Below, piece by piece: positions 35,537 to 46,280 of a stretch of 64,000 nucleotides of DNA (position 1 is the stretch's first letter; every line of letters starts with the position of its first letter). The DNA comes from an uncultured Lactobacillus sp. GTDB lineage: Bacteria; Bacillota; Bacilli; Lactobacillales; Lactobacillaceae. The stretch lies in assembly GCA_910589675.1 (NCBI GenBank), contig CAJUTO010000006.1:1-64000 (forward strand). The letters run 5' to 3'. Both the position numbers and the translations under genes were made by a program. Below the pieces are notes generated by a model. The model did no database searches, was not told the origin of the DNA, and was given only the letters and a program-made list of their open reading frames with translations.

Positions 35537-38500
35537 GTGACAAAAAAGAACGAACTTTTCAAAAAACTATTAGATCAAATCAAGTTTCCTGATAAGTTTG
35601 AAGATAACGATATTGTCCAAAATGGTGAAATTGAAAACGTGGATGTATACGCTAATGAAAGAAAGTGGAAAATCCACGTTTTTTTTGATACACCATTAGA
35701 TTTTGAAACTTATCGCTCTCTTAATGAACTTATTCATGAGACTTTTGAACCATTTGTGAATGTTGAATTATTAGTTCAAACACGCGATGGAAGTAGTAAA
35801 AAACTACCGGCCTACTGGACTTATGCCATTCAGAATTCAACTAACCTAAAACCAGCGGTTCGGGAATTTTTACAAGGACAAGCTCCTTATTTAGAAAAAG
35901 AAAAATGGCTAATTCCCACTCAAAACCAAGTAGTAAATGGCTTGCTTTCAGAACAAGTTTTAGCAGAACTAAATAAAGAATTCAGACGTTATGGTTTCTT
36001 TAATATCAAGTTTACAACGAAAGTTGATGAAACTAATATTGATGAAAATTTAAGAAGTCTAGAACAAGAGCAGGCTCAGCATGAGTCTGCTATGCAAGAA
36101 TTCTATGAAAAACAACCGGCGGAACCTAAGAAAAAAATGCCTGTTAAGAGTACAAGAATGGGCAACAAAAAGGTCGATAAAAAAGCTAAATTTATTCAAA
36201 TTAAAGACTTGGAAGATGGCAGTGGAAACGTAGCTATTGAAGGCCATATTTTTAATACTGATATTCATGAATTAAAATCTGGAAGTGTAATTTTTACTGG
36301 TGAGATTACTGACTATACAGATTCAATTAGCTTTAAAAAATTTGTTTCTGACAAAGATCAAATTGATTATCTAAAGGGAATTAAACCTGGCGTTTGGGCT
36401 AGAATGCAAGGTTATGCAGCTGATGATCAATATCAACATGACGTTGTTTTTAATATTCGAAACTTAGAATTAATTGAACATAAGGGTCGAGAAGAAAAGT
36501 ATGAAGGAGAGAAAAAGCGTGTAGAATTGCACCTTCATACAAATATGAGTCAATTGGACGCAACTAGTACGGCGAGTGACTTTATCAAAACTGCGAAAAA
36601 ATTTGGTCAAAAGGCAATTGCAATTACGGATCATGCAGATGTGCAATCTTTCCCGGAAGCTTATCATACTGGTGCAAGTGAAAAAATGAAGATTTTATAT
36701 GGCTATGAGGCCAATATGATTGATGATCATGCTTTGCTTGTCCTTAATCCTACTGAAATGGATTATCGAGATCGTGAATATGTGATTTTCGACGTTGAAA
36801 CAACAGGACTATCGTCTGTTTACGACACCATTATTGAAATCGGTGCGGTAAAAATGAAAAATGGTGAGGTCCTAGAAAGATTCGATGAGTTTATCAATCC
36901 CCACCATCCCTTAAGTGATACAACGATTAACTTAACATCAATTACTGATGAAATGGTTGGTGCAGCTGATGATGAAAAAGATGTAATTAAGAAATTTAAA
37001 GAATTTTATGGTGATCGTCCTCTCTGTGGACATAATGTTCAATTTGATGTTGGGTTTGTAAATGCGGCTTTACGCCGTGCAGGTCTAGAAGAAATTACGC
37101 AACCTGTTGTTGACACGCTTGAAGTTTCAAGACTTTTGCATCCTGAACAAACTCGCCACACCCTTGATTCTTTAGCTAAGAAATACAATGTTGTTCTTGA
37201 ACATCATCACCGCGCTAATCAAGATGCCGAAGCTACAGGATATTTAATGTTTAAATTGCTAGATGCTTTTAATGAACGTTTTCATGAAGCAGATTTAGGC
37301 AAAATGAATGACTATGCTAAATATGGTCAAGTTTATAAGCGAGCTAAGCCAAGTCATATGAGTGTTCTTGCTTTAAATCAAGAAGGACTAAAAAATATGT
37401 ACAAGCTTGTATCGCTTGCAAGTACTAAATATTTCTATCGTATTCCACGTACCCCAAAGTCGGAATTAAGAAAATATCATAAAGGTTTATTATTTGGTAG
37501 TGGGTGCTGGCAAGGCGATGTATTCATTTCAATGATGCAAAAAGGATATGATGAAGCTCGTGAAAAAGCACGTTTTTATGATTATCTTGAAGTCCAACCG
37601 CCAGCAGCTTATCAAACCTTAATTGAAGATGATCTAATTAAAGATGAAGACGAGCTGCATGAAATTATTCAAAATATTTATAAATTAGGTAAAGAATTAA
37701 ATAAACCAGTCGTAGCTACCAGTGACTCGCACTATGTTGAACCGCATGAAGCAATTTATCGTAAAATTTTATTAGCGGCTCAAAAGGGAAATCCTAATCG
37801 CAATAAAAATTTACCGGATTTACATTTTTATTCAACGCAGGAAATGCTTGATGCATTTAGCTTTTTGGGTGAAGATGTAGCTAAAGAAATTGTAATTGAT
37901 AATACCAATAAATTAGCCGATCAAATTGAGGAAATTGCTCCGATTAAAAGTGGACTATATCCACCTCATATTGAAAATGCGGATCAAGAAATGAAGGATT
38001 TAACCTATAATAAAGCCTACGAATTATACGGAAAACCTTTACCAAAGATTGTAGAAGATAGAATTGAACTTGAATTGAATTCTATTATTTCAAACGGATA
38101 TGCAGTTATTTACTTAATTTCTCAAAGGCTTGTTGCCAAATCAAATAAAGACGGATATTTAGTAGGGTCACGTGGGTCAGTTGGTTCTAGTTTAGTAGCG
38201 ACGATGTCTGGAATTACGGAAGTAAATCCTTTGGCTCCGCACTATCGTTGTCCGAATTGCAAGTATTCAAAATTCTTTGAGAATGGAGAATATGGGTCAG
38301 GCTATGATTTACCTGACAAAGAGTGTCCAAAATGTGGAACTCCATTAGTTAAAGATGGGCAAGATATTCCGTTTGCTACTTTCTTAGGATTCCATGGAGA
38401 CAAGGTGCCGGATATCGATTTAAACTTCTCTGGAGACTATCAACCAGTAGCTCATAACTACATTCGAGTTATGTTTGGTCCAGACAATTCATTTAGAGCG

Positions 38501-39835
38501 GGGACGATTGCGACTGTTGCTGATAAGACTGCTTATGGGTATGTTAAGCATTATGAAGATGAAAATGAACTACATTTAAGAAATGCTGAGCTTGATCGTC
38601 TAGCAGCCGGTGCTTCTGGAGTAAAAAGAACAACTGGACAACACCCAGCAGGTATTGTTGTAGTGCCTGATGATATGGATATTTATGACTTTACTCCAGT
38701 CCAGTATCCAGCAGATGATTTAAGTGCAGCTTGGCTTACAACTCACTTTGATTTCCATTCTATCCATGATAATATTTTAAAATTTGATATTCTGGGTCAC
38801 GATGATCCTACCATGATTAGAATGCTACAGGATCTATCCGGAGTTGATCCATTAACTATTCCTCCTGATGATCCGGGAGTAATGTCTCTCTTCTCAAGTC
38901 CTGAAATTTTAGGTGTTACCCCTGAACAAATCCAATCAAAAACGGGAACACTTGGTGTACCAGAATTTGGTACAAAGTTTGTTAGAGGGATGCTTGAAGA
39001 AACAAAACCAACTACTTTCTCAGAATTATTGCAAATTTCTGGCTTATCTCACGGTACTGATGTATGGTTAGGAAATGCAGAAGATTTAATTAATAATGGG
39101 ACTTGTAAGTTGAAGAATGTGATTGGTTGTCGTGATAACATCATGATGGACTTGATTCACTGGGGTGTAAAACCAGAAGTTGCTTTCTTTACAATGGAAT
39201 CTGTACGACATGGTAGAGGAATTAGCGATGAAAATATGGAAATCTTGAAAAAGAACGACAAGATTCCTGATTGGTACATTCCCTCATGTCTTAAGATTAA
39301 GTATATGTTCCCTAAAGCCCATGCTACAGCCTATATCCTGATGGCACTGAGAATTGCTTGGTTTAAAGTATATTATCCAGTAATTTATTATGCTTCTTAC
39401 TTCTCTGTTCGTGCTGACTTGTTTGATTTGGTAGCAATGAGTCACGGCAAGAATACAGTTAAAGCTGCAATGAAAGAAATTCAGGATAAGGGAATGGATG
39501 TTTCTGCAAAAGACAAGTCATTACTTACTGTACTTGAAATTGCAAATGAGTGCCTAGAGCGTGGAATAAAGATTAAGATGGTAGATGTAAACGAATCTGA
39601 AGCTACAGACTTTAAGATTATTGATGATCATACTATCTTGGCACCATTTAATGCTGTTCCTGGGTTAGGTGATAATGCTGCAAAGCAAATTGTGGCTGCC
39701 CGGGCGGAGCAGAAATTCCTTTCCAAAGAAGATCTTGCAACTCGCGGTAAGGTATCTCAAACAATTATGGATTATTTTGAAAACAATGGTGTTCTTGAAG
39801 GGATGCCGGATCAGAATCAATTATCACTATTTTAG
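35537..39835 (+). CDS. polC: DNA polymerase III subunit alpha, PolC type
   Basis: This 1432-residue replicase synthesizes chromosomal DNA and proofreads. An N-terminal region and OB fold precede the PHP domain (VELHLHTNMSQLDATS near residue 330). The inserted DEDDh exonuclease begins VIFDVETTGLSS near residue 417, with GHNVQFDVGF. A zinc site CPNC...CPKCG lies near residue 910, then the polymerase aspartates in DIDLNFSGDYQ near residue 960. The C-terminus is QLSLF, a sliding-clamp-binding motif. GTG is the start. Confidence 0.97.
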   Translation: MTKKNELFKKLLDQIKFPDKFEDNDIVQNGEIENVDVYANERKWKIHVFFDTPLDFETYRSLNELIHETFEPFVNVELLVQTRDGSSKKLPAYWTYAIQNSTNLKPAVREFLQGQAPYLEKEKWLIPTQNQVVNGLLSEQVLAELNKEFRRYGFFNIKFTTKVDETNIDENLRSLEQEQAQHESAMQEFYEKQPAEPKKKMPVKSTRMGNKKVDKKAKFIQIKDLEDGSGNVAIEGHIFNTDIHELKSGSVIFTGEITDYTDSISFKKFVSDKDQIDYLKGIKPGVWARMQGYAADDQYQHDVVFNIRNLELIEHKGREEKYEGEKKRVELHLHTNMSQLDATSTASDFIKTAKKFGQKAIAITDHADVQSFPEAYHTGASEKMKILYGYEANMIDDHALLVLNPTEMDYRDREYVIFDVETTGLSSVYDTIIEIGAVKMKNGEVLERFDEFINPHHPLSDTTINLTSITDEMVGAADDEKDVIKKFKEFYGDRPLCGHNVQFDVGFVNAALRRAGLEEITQPVVDTLEVSRLLHPEQTRHTLDSLAKKYNVVLEHHHRANQDAEATGYLMFKLLDAFNERFHEADLGKMNDYAKYGQVYKRAKPSHMSVLALNQEGLKNMYKLVSLASTKYFYRIPRTPKSELRKYHKGLLFGSGCWQGDVFISMMQKGYDEAREKARFYDYLEVQPPAAYQTLIEDDLIKDEDELHEIIQNIYKLGKELNKPVVATSDSHYVEPHEAIYRKILLAAQKGNPNRNKNLPDLHFYSTQEMLDAFSFLGEDVAKEIVIDNTNKLADQIEEIAPIKSGLYPPHIENADQEMKDLTYNKAYELYGKPLPKIVEDRIELELNSIISNGYAVIYLISQRLVAKSNKDGYLVGSRGSVGSSLVATMSGITEVNPLAPHYRCPNCKYSKFFENGEYGSGYDLPDKECPKCGTPLVKDGQDIPFATFLGFHGDKVPDIDLNFSGDYQPVAHNYIRVMFGPDNSFRAGTIATVADKTAYGYVKHYEDENELHLRNAELDRLAAGASGVKRTTGQHPAGIVVVPDDMDIYDFTPVQYPADDLSAAWLTTHFDFHSIHDNILKFDILGHDDPTMIRMLQDLSGVDPLTIPPDDPGVMSLFSSPEILGVTPEQIQSKTGTLGVPEFGTKFVRGMLEETKPTTFSELLQISGLSHGTDVWLGNAEDLINNGTCKLKNVIGCRDNIMMDLIHWGVKPEVAFFTMESVRHGRGISDENMEILKKNDKIPDWYIPSCLKIKYMFPKAHATAYILMALRIAWFKVYYPVIYYASYFSVRADLFDLVAMSHGKNTVKAAMKEIQDKGMDVSAKDKSLLTVLEIANECLERGIKIKMVDVNESEATDFKIIDDHTILAPFNAVPGLGDNAAKQIVAARAEQKFLSKEDLATRGKVSQTIMDYFENNGVLEGMPDQNQLSLF

Positions 39836-39843
39836 TGGGATAA

Positions 39844-39872
39844 TTTACAAATTGCAGTAAATATGCTATTCT
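39844..39872 (+). promoter_or_regulatory. Candidate rimP-nusA promoter
   Basis: TTTACA (39844-39849) and TATTCT (39867-39872) are 17 bases apart. Transcription would begin near 39879, upstream of the hairpin at 39899-39925, so that hairpin could act as an attenuator. Confidence 0.45.
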
Positions 39873-39893
39873 AAGAACGAAGTTCGAATAGCA
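39864..39893 (+). other. Hairpin upstream of rimP operon
   Basis: TGCTATTC (39864-39871) pairs with GAATAGCA (39886-39893), and GAAC (39875-39878) with GTTC (39882-39885) around a GAA loop. The TAA at 39872-39874 is bulged. No T run follows, so it is not a simple terminator. Confidence 0.6.
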
Positions 39894-39896
39894 AAT

Positions 39897-39926
39897 TCGA
39901 GTGAGCAGTAATGCTCACTCTTTTTA
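39897..39926 (+). terminator. Terminator or attenuator before rimP
   Basis: GAGTGAGCA (39899-39907) and TGCTCACTC (39912-39920) form a perfect 9-bp stem with a GTAA loop, followed by T5. It ends the polC transcript and may regulate rimP-nusA. Confidence 0.9.
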
Positions 39927-39942
39927 TTACGGAGGAAGAGAT

Positions 39943-40419
39943 TTGACAAAAGTTACCGAATTGGTGGCAGACGTAGTTACGCCTTTAGCCGAAGCAAGAG
40001 GCGATGAACTGGTCGATGTTGAATATGTAAAGGAAAAGAAGCAATATTATCTTCGCATTTATGTTGATCGTCGCCCAGGCGGAATTGATATTGAAGAGAT
40101 CGCAAATTTAAGTGAATTGGTATCAGAAAAACTAGATGAATTAGATCCTGATCCTTTTCCCGAACCGTATATTTTAGAGCTTTCATCTCCTGGTTTAGAA
40201 CGTCCAATTAAGAATGAAAAAGATTGGGAACGTGCCAAGGGATCCTACATTCATGTTAGTCTTTATCAAAAAATTGATGGTGAAAAGACTTTTGAAGGTA
40301 CTTTAAAAGATCTCAATCAAGATCAGATCGTCTTAGAAGTAAAGATCAAAACACGACGCAAAGACATCACAATCCCTAGAAAGGTGATTGCTTCTAGTCG
40401 CTTTGCAGTTGAATTTTAG
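39943..40419 (+). CDS. rimP: Ribosome maturation factor RimP
   Basis: RimP is needed for 30S subunit assembly. The 158-residue protein shows the family pattern [20 protein letters not shown] and [18 protein letters not shown] at 39943 is the start because a GGAGGA site lies at 39931-39936 and homologs begin here; the frame open to 39901 runs through the terminator. It heads the rimP-nusA-ylxRQ-infB-rbfA operon. Confidence 0.94.
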
Positions 40420-40438
40420 AAAGGATGATCAAAAACTT

Positions 40439-41659
40439 ATGTCTAAAGAAATGGTGGAAGCCTTTGCAACCTTAGAAAAAGAAAAAGGCATTAAACAAGA
40501 AGTTATTGTTGATGCAATTAAGGCTGCTTTAGTAGCTGCATATAAGAAAAATTATAACCAAGCTCAAAATGTAGAAGTTGTTTTTGATGAAAAGAAAGGT
40601 AACTTCAAAGTTAATGCAATTAAGACTGTAGTTGATGAAGTTCAAGATAGTCGTCTCGAAGTAAGTTTGAAAGATGCTCTTGAAATTAACCGTGCTTACG
40701 AAGTTGGTGACGAAATTCGTTTTGAAGTAACTCCTAAAGACTTCGGACGTTTAGCTGCTCAAACTGCTAAGCAAGTTATTATGCAACGTTTACGCGAAGC
40801 TGAAAGAGAACATATTATTAGCGAGTACTCTCAATATAAAGATGAAATTGTTACTGGTACAGTTGAAAGACGTGACAATCGCTTCGTTTATGTGAAGATT
40901 GGAAATGTAGAGGCTGTAATGCCGCATAATGATCAACTACCAGGTGAAACTTACAATCTTCAAGATAAAGTTCGTGTCTTGGTTACTAGAGTAGGGTCTG
41001 ATTCAAAGGGAGCACAAATTACAGTTTCTAGAACAGCACCTGATTTAGTAAAACGTCTTTTTGAACAAGAAGTACCAGAAGTTTACGATGGAACTGTTGA
41101 GATTGTATCCATTGCTCGTGAAGCAGGCGATAGAACCAAGATTGCAGTTAAGAGTAATGATTCTGATATTGATCCAGTCGGTACCTTAGTAGGACCAAAG
41201 GGAGCTCGTGTTCAAAACATCGTTAATGAATTGGGTGGAGAAAATATTGATGTTGTAAAATATGAAGATAATCCATCTGATTTTATTGCCAATGCTTTGA
41301 ATCCAGCAGAAGTAATTGCAGTTCAATTTAGCGGGGATGAAGATGATAAGAATGCTTTGGTAATTGTACCTGATTACCAATTGTCATTGGCCATTGGTAA
41401 ACGTGGTCAAAATGTACGCCTTGCTGCTCGCTTAACTGGCTATAAGATTGACATTAAACCTGAATCACAAGTTGAATTTGTTGATTCTGAAGGTGATGAT
41501 GTTGAAGCAGATCAAGAGACTACAAATGATAATGTCTCAAATGAAGAAACACCAGAATCTATTGCTGAACAAATTGAAGACGATCCAAGTGATAAGTTTC
41601 CAAATGGAGAAGACGTTAATTCAGCATTAAATGATGATGCAGATAAAGATGAGGAATAG
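40439..41659 (+). CDS. nusA: Transcription termination/antitermination factor NusA
   Basis: NusA binds RNA polymerase and controls pausing, termination and antitermination. The 406-residue protein has the N-terminal domain beginning KEMVEAFATLEKEKG, an S1 domain (GTVERRDNRFVYVKIG) and two KH domains (DPVGTLVGPKGARVQNIVNE and LAIGKRGQNVRLA). The last 60 residues are an acidic tail. The ATG at 40439 has a GAAAGGATG site; an in-frame extension back into rimP is rejected. Confidence 0.95.
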   Translation: MSKEMVEAFATLEKEKGIKQEVIVDAIKAALVAAYKKNYNQAQNVEVVFDEKKGNFKVNAIKTVVDEVQDSRLEVSLKDALEINRAYEVGDEIRFEVTPKDFGRLAAQTAKQVIMQRLREAEREHIISEYSQYKDEIVTGTVERRDNRFVYVKIGNVEAVMPHNDQLPGETYNLQDKVRVLVTRVGSDSKGAQITVSRTAPDLVKRLFEQEVPEVYDGTVEIVSIAREAGDRTKIAVKSNDSDIDPVGTLVGPKGARVQNIVNELGGENIDVVKYEDNPSDFIANALNPAEVIAVQFSGDEDDKNALVIVPDYQLSLAIGKRGQNVRLAARLTGYKIDIKPESQVEFVDSEGDDVEADQETTNDNVSNEETPESIAEQIEDDPSDKFPNGEDVNSALNDDADKDEE

Positions 41660-41669
41660 GTGACTTTCT

Positions 41670-41966
41670 TTGAAGAAAAGAAAAATTCCAATGCGTAAAG
41701 ACTTGTTAACAAATACTATGCAACCAAAAAAAGAATTGGTGCGAGTAGTTGTTGATAAGGATAAAAATATTTCGGTTGATCCGACTGGAAAGAAATCAGG
41801 CAGAGGTGCATATGTATCTTTAGAACCTGATAAAATTGCTGAAGCACAAAAAAATCAAGTTTTGGAAAAAAGCTTAGGGGTTAAAGTTTCAGCTGATTTT
41901 TATGATGATCTTTATGCATATGTTGATCATCAAAAAGCAAGAAAAGAATTGTTTGGTGATAAGTAA
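41670..41966 (+). CDS. ylxR: YlxR/RnpM family RNA-binding protein
   Basis: This 98-residue basic protein is of the DUF448 family, reported in Bacillus to bind and modulate the RNase P RNA. It has the KIPMRKDLLTN start and the GRGAYVS motif. Unlike many relatives no CRRC-type cysteine pair is present, since the region reads MRKDLLTNTMQPKKELVR. It starts at TTG after an AGGTGA site that overlaps the nusA stop. Confidence 0.9.
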   Translation: MKKRKIPMRKDLLTNTMQPKKELVRVVVDKDKNISVDPTGKKSGRGAYVSLEPDKIAEAQKNQVLEKSLGVKVSADFYDDLYAYVDHQKARKELFGDK

Positions 41967-41968
41967 TT

Positions 41969-42280
41969 TTGCAAAACAAACAAAAAACTTTAAATTTACT
42001 TGGATTAGCGCAAAAAGCTGGAAAGTTAGCAACGGGATTTGATGCAGTAAAAATATCTTTAAGCAAAAATCAAGCAAAATTGATTTTTATTGGGAATGAT
42101 GTAAGTCAAAATACTAAAGATAAACTGAATTTCCTTATAAGAAAAAAAGATGTCAAACTAGTAGACACTTTTTCTAGTGCTGAAATAACACAGGCCCTTG
42201 GAAAAGAAAGAAAATTAGTTTCTGTTACGGATTCCGGTTTCAGCAAAGCAATGATAAAGAATTTAAACGAAGGAGTGTGA
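41969..42280 (+). CDS. ylxQ: L7Ae-family K-turn RNA-binding protein YlxQ
   Basis: This 103-residue protein belongs to the L7Ae/YlxQ family that binds kink-turn RNA. Family features are [20 protein letters not shown] near residues 8-27 and [15 protein letters not shown]. It starts at TTG two bases after ylxR, and the RBS GGTGAT lies within ylxR. It is encoded between ylxR and infB, as in other Firmicutes. Confidence 0.9.
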   Translation: MQNKQKTLNLLGLAQKAGKLATGFDAVKISLSKNQAKLIFIGNDVSQNTKDKLNFLIRKKDVKLVDTFSSAEITQALGKERKLVSVTDSGFSKAMIKNLNEGV

Positions 42281-42284
42281 TTTG

Positions 42285-44927
42285 ATGGCTAAAAAACGTA
42301 TTTATGAAGTAGCGAAAGAATTAGACATTGAAAACAAAATTGTTGTAAAAAAGGCACAAGATTTGGGTTTTGATGTAAAGAGCCACATGTCCTCCCTAGA
42401 TGATAAGCAAGTTTCTAAGTTAGTAGATAGTTTGAAGTCTACTAATACTACGCCATCTACTGAAAAGGATTCTAAAAATTCAAGTCGTAAAGAAAAAGCT
42501 AAAATAAAGGTTTCTGTGGGTGCAATTCGTCGTCGTGATAATAAAAATGAACATGATAATCGTCACGGAAATAACAAGCACAGAAATAATAATTTTAAAA
42601 AACAACAAAATAATCGACGTGAGAATGAAGATAAAAAGACAACTTCTGCTAAACCAGCAGCACGTGATTTATTAAATAAATTTAAGAAAAAACAAAGAGC
42701 CGAAGCTAGTGAATTAAACGCTCAGACTGAGGCTTCCCGCCGTAAATGGCATCAAGAACAAAATCCTCAAAGATCAAAGGTTAAAAAAGTGGAAAATACT
42801 CGTAAGCCAAAAGAAGAAAAACTCGAAGGAGCTGCAGCTGTAAAAGCTCGTGTTCAAGCTTCACAAAAACCAGTTGGTCCAAAGATTATTAAACCATCGC
42901 CGGCTAGAAATAAGGCTAAGAGACCTACTGTAAAAAAGGTAGAGCCTATCGCTCCAGTTGTACCTGCTCCTCAAAAAGAAGAAACAAAGCCAACTCGTAA
43001 GAAAGACTTTACTCGTAAGAAACGTGAAGTGCCAGATTATGAACGTGAAAGAAGCGAACATTCAGATAAGGCACGTCGTCGTAGAAATAAAAAGAATAAA
43101 CGTATCAACCAAAGTAAAGAAGTCAAGAAGCAACCAACTCAAAGAAAGGAACGTCCATTGCCAGAAACATTAGTTTATGAAGAAGGCATGAATGCTCAAG
43201 ATTTAGGAAAACTTCTTCATAGAGAGCCTGCAGAAATTGTTAAGAAGCTATTTATGTTAGGTGTTATGACTAACCAAAACCAATCTTTAGATAAGGATAC
43301 TATTGAGCTTTTAGCAGCTGAATATGGTATTGAAGCTGAAGAAAAAGTGCATGAAGATATCTCTGATATTGATACTTTATACACTAAGGAAATGGAAGAA
43401 TCTAAAGCTTCTAAGCATCAAGAAAAACGTCCACCAGTTGTAACAATTATGGGTCACGTTGACCACGGTAAGACTACTTTACTTGATAGATTGCGTCACA
43501 CTAACGTGTCTGAACACGAAGCCGGTGGTATTACTCAGAGAATCGGTGCTTATCAAGTAAGAATCGATGATCGTTTAATTACTTTCTTAGATACTCCAGG
43601 ACATGCCGCTTTCTCAAATATGCGTGCCCGTGGTGCTGAAATCACCGATATCGTTATCTTAGTAGTTGCAGCTGATGATGGTGTAATGCCACAAACAATT
43701 GAAGCTATTGACCATGCTAAGAGTGCTGGGGTTCCGATTATTGTTGCTGTGAACAAGATTGATAAGCCAGGCGCAAATCCTGATCATGTTATGGAACAAC
43801 TTATGAAATATGGTTTAGTTCCTGAAGATTGGGGTGGCGATACAATCTTTGTTAAGATCTCTGCTAAGACTGGTAAAAATGTTGAAGAGCTCTTGCAAAT
43901 GATTTTACTTCAAGCTGATGTCATGGAACTTAAGGCTGATCCAGATCAAAAAGCAATTGGTACTGTAATTGAAGCTCGTCTTGATAAGGGCCGTGGTTCA
44001 GTAGCAGATATTTTAGTTCAACAAGGTACATTAAAGGTTGGAGATCCAATTGTTGTTGGTGATACATTTGGCCGTGTGCGTGTTATGACTAATGATAAGG
44101 GACGTAGAGTGAAGAAGGCTGCCCCATCTACTCCTGTAGAAATTACCGGTTTAAATGATGTTCCAGAAGCAGCTGATAAATTGGTTGTCTTTGATGATGA
44201 AAAGACTGCTAGAAGCGTTGGTGAACAACGTGCTAAGAATGCCTTAGAAAAACAACGTGAAAATGTCCAACATGTTACTTTAGACAACTTGTTTGATACA
44301 ATGAAGAAAGAGAACATGAAGGAAGTTGACATTGTTCTTAAGGCTGACGTTCAAGGTTCAGCAGAAGCATTGCAACAATCTCTTGAAAAGATCGAAGTTG
44401 AAGGTGTAAGAGTTAACATTATTCACTCTGGTGTTGGTGCCATTAATGAATCTGATGTTACTTTAGCTGGTGCTTCAAATGCATTTATTGTCGGTTTCAA
44501 TGTTCGACCAACTAATACTGCTAAGAGTCAAGCAGATTCTGAAGGTGTAGATATTCGTCTATATAACATTATTTACAAGGTTATGGATGATGTAGAAGCT
44601 GCAATGAAGGGTATGCTTGAACCTACATACGAAGAAAAAGTTACTGGTAACTTAACTGTTCGTGAAACTTGGAAGGTATCTAAGATTGGTACAATTGCTG
44701 GTGCCTTTGTTGATAACGGATATGTTACTAGAGATTCAGGTATTCGTGTAATTCGTGATGGTATTGTTAAATATGATGGAAAAGTTGCATCTCTAAAGCG
44801 TTTCAAGGATGACGTTAAGGAAGTTAAGCAAGGATTTGATTGTGGTATCACAATTGAAAACTTTAATGACATTAAAGTTGACGATCAACTTGAGGCCTAC
44901 GAGATGCAAGAGGTACCTGTTAAATAG
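42285..44927 (+). CDS. infB: Translation initiation factor IF-2
   Basis: IF-2 places initiator tRNA on the small subunit and promotes subunit joining. A lysine-rich, low-complexity N-terminal region of about 300 residues begins [17 protein letters not shown]. The GTPase domain shows [16 protein letters not shown] near residue 384, DTPGHAAF and NKIDK. Domains II-IV follow. The ATG at 42285 is preferred over the TTG just before it, with an AGGAG site at 42270-42274. Confidence 0.96.
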   Translation: MAKKRIYEVAKELDIENKIVVKKAQDLGFDVKSHMSSLDDKQVSKLVDSLKSTNTTPSTEKDSKNSSRKEKAKIKVSVGAIRRRDNKNEHDNRHGNNKHRNNNFKKQQNNRRENEDKKTTSAKPAARDLLNKFKKKQRAEASELNAQTEASRRKWHQEQNPQRSKVKKVENTRKPKEEKLEGAAAVKARVQASQKPVGPKIIKPSPARNKAKRPTVKKVEPIAPVVPAPQKEETKPTRKKDFTRKKREVPDYERERSEHSDKARRRRNKKNKRINQSKEVKKQPTQRKERPLPETLVYEEGMNAQDLGKLLHREPAEIVKKLFMLGVMTNQNQSLDKDTIELLAAEYGIEAEEKVHEDISDIDTLYTKEMEESKASKHQEKRPPVVTIMGHVDHGKTTLLDRLRHTNVSEHEAGGITQRIGAYQVRIDDRLITFLDTPGHAAFSNMRARGAEITDIVILVVAADDGVMPQTIEAIDHAKSAGVPIIVAVNKIDKPGANPDHVMEQLMKYGLVPEDWGGDTIFVKISAKTGKNVEELLQMILLQADVMELKADPDQKAIGTVIEARLDKGRGSVADILVQQGTLKVGDPIVVGDTFGRVRVMTNDKGRRVKKAAPSTPVEITGLNDVPEAADKLVVFDDEKTARSVGEQRAKNALEKQRENVQHVTLDNLFDTMKKENMKEVDIVLKADVQGSAEALQQSLEKIEVEGVRVNIIHSGVGAINESDVTLAGASNAFIVGFNVRPTNTAKSQADSEGVDIRLYNIIYKVMDDVEAAMKGMLEPTYEEKVTGNLTVRETWKVSKIGTIAGAFVDNGYVTRDSGIRVIRDGIVKYDGKVASLKRFKDDVKEVKQGFDCGITIENFNDIKVDDQLEAYEMQEVPVK

Positions 44928-44957
44928 GCATCTTTTTTCACAAAAAGGAGCTTAATT

Positions 44958-45329
44958 ATGAAACATAGAATTGGTCGTGTAGAAGGCGAAATTTTACGTG
45001 AATTGACAAAGATATTACGTAAAGATATTCGTGATCCACGTTTAAATGATGTCACTATCACAGCTGTAGAATGTACAAATGATTTATCATATGCGACTGT
45101 TTACTACGGTATGTTGACAGATGATCCAGCAAAGGAAAAAGAAGTAGCTGAAGGACTTGATAAAGCAAAAGGTATGATGCGTCACTTGCTTGGTCAAACT
45201 TTAACTGTTTACAAGGTTCCTGAGTTGATTTTTAAACGTGATACTTCTGTTGCTTATGGTTCTAAGATTGATAAGTTAATTAATCAAGTCAAGAAGCAAG
45301 ATCAAGAACGCGAGAATAAAAATAAATAA
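44958..45329 (+). CDS. rbfA: Ribosome-binding factor A
   Basis: RbfA is a cold-adaptive factor for late 30S assembly and 16S rRNA 5' processing. The 123-residue KH-type protein begins HRIGRVEGEILRELTKIL and contains DIRDPRLNDVTITAVECT. It follows infB after 30 bases with an AAAAGGAG site. A short terminator-like hairpin separates it from truB. Confidence 0.95.
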   Translation: MKHRIGRVEGEILRELTKILRKDIRDPRLNDVTITAVECTNDLSYATVYYGMLTDDPAKEKEVAEGLDKAKGMMRHLLGQTLTVYKVPELIFKRDTSVAYGSKIDKLINQVKKQDQERENKNK

Positions 45330-45333
45330 ATGA

Positions 45334-45359
45334 AAGAGACGCCGAAAGGCGTCTTTTAT
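45334..45359 (+). terminator. Short terminator between rbfA and truB
   Basis: AGACGCC (45337-45343) and GGCGTCT (45348-45354) form a 7-bp GC-rich stem with a GAAA loop, followed by TTTTATTTT. truB starts 15 bases later, so partial read-through is expected. Confidence 0.8.
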
Positions 45360-45374
45360 TTTGGAGATTAAATA

Positions 45375-46268
45375 ATGCTAAATGGAATTGTAGTAGTAAA
45401 TAAGCCACGCGGAGTAACCAGTAGTGACTGTGTTTATAAATTACGAAAAATTTTACAAATTAGAAAAATTGGACATGCAGGTACACTGGATCCAGAAGTA
45501 AATGGGGTATTACCGATTGCAATTGGCCAAGCCACAAAGCTAATTGAATTGATGCATGAAAAACCAAAGTCATATATTGGAAGTGGAATGTTTGGTAAAG
45601 CAACCGATAGCTATGATTTAGATGGAACAACCACTGCAGAAGAAAAGATAGTTACTCCATTTACAAGTGATGAAATTATTAGTGGAATGAAAAAACTTAC
45701 TGGAAAGATTGATCAAGTTCCTCCAATATATTCTGCGGTCCGTGTTAATGGTAAAAGACTTTATGAATATGCTCGAGAAAATATCCCAGTAGAACGTCCG
45801 AAAAGAAAAGTAAACATTTATAGTTATGAATTAACTCAAGATCCAGAATATGATCCACTAGAAAAAACTGAAAGTTTTAATTTTGCTATTCGCTGTTCTA
45901 AAGGAACCTATGTACGATCCCTAGTAAATGATTTGGGAGAGGAATTGGGAGTTCCAGCTGTAATGACCAGTCTTACTAGAACTAGCAGTTCAGGTTTTGA
46001 TTTAAGTCAAGCGGTAGATCTAGAAACTATTGAAAAAGAAATAGATTATCCTGAAAAATGGCTTCAACCAATTGATAGCTTTTTCGTAGATTTACCCCAA
46101 CTTCAAATATCACCAGATCAATTTAAAAGAGTTTCAAATGGAGCAAGCATTAAATTGAATACCACTTATGCCAAGGTAGCTTTGGTTTATAATGGACATA
46201 TAAAAGCTATTTATCAACGACAAGGTAAAATTTATCGTCCTGAAATGATGCTTTTAAAAAATGAATAG
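45375..46268 (+). CDS. truB: tRNA pseudouridine-55 synthase
   Basis: TruB converts U55 of tRNAs to pseudouridine. The 297-residue protein contains the catalytic block GHAGTLDPEVNGVLPIAIG with the aspartate in GTLDP near residue 39, and VPPIYSAVRVNGKRLYEYAR. A TTGGAG site precedes the ATG. It is followed after 12 bases by ribF, a conserved pairing. Confidence 0.96.
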   Translation: MLNGIVVVNKPRGVTSSDCVYKLRKILQIRKIGHAGTLDPEVNGVLPIAIGQATKLIELMHEKPKSYIGSGMFGKATDSYDLDGTTTAEEKIVTPFTSDEIISGMKKLTGKIDQVPPIYSAVRVNGKRLYEYARENIPVERPKRKVNIYSYELTQDPEYDPLEKTESFNFAIRCSKGTYVRSLVNDLGEELGVPAVMTSLTRTSSSGFDLSQAVDLETIEKEIDYPEKWLQPIDSFFVDLPQLQISPDQFKRVSNGASIKLNTTYAKVALVYNGHIKAIYQRQGKIYRPEMMLLKNE

Positions 46269-46280
46269 TGAGAGTAAAAA

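Noticed and set aside
42861..43173. Small ORFs on both strands in the N-terminal region of infB
   Set aside because: They come from the lysine-rich low-complexity part of IF-2 and have no ribosome sites.
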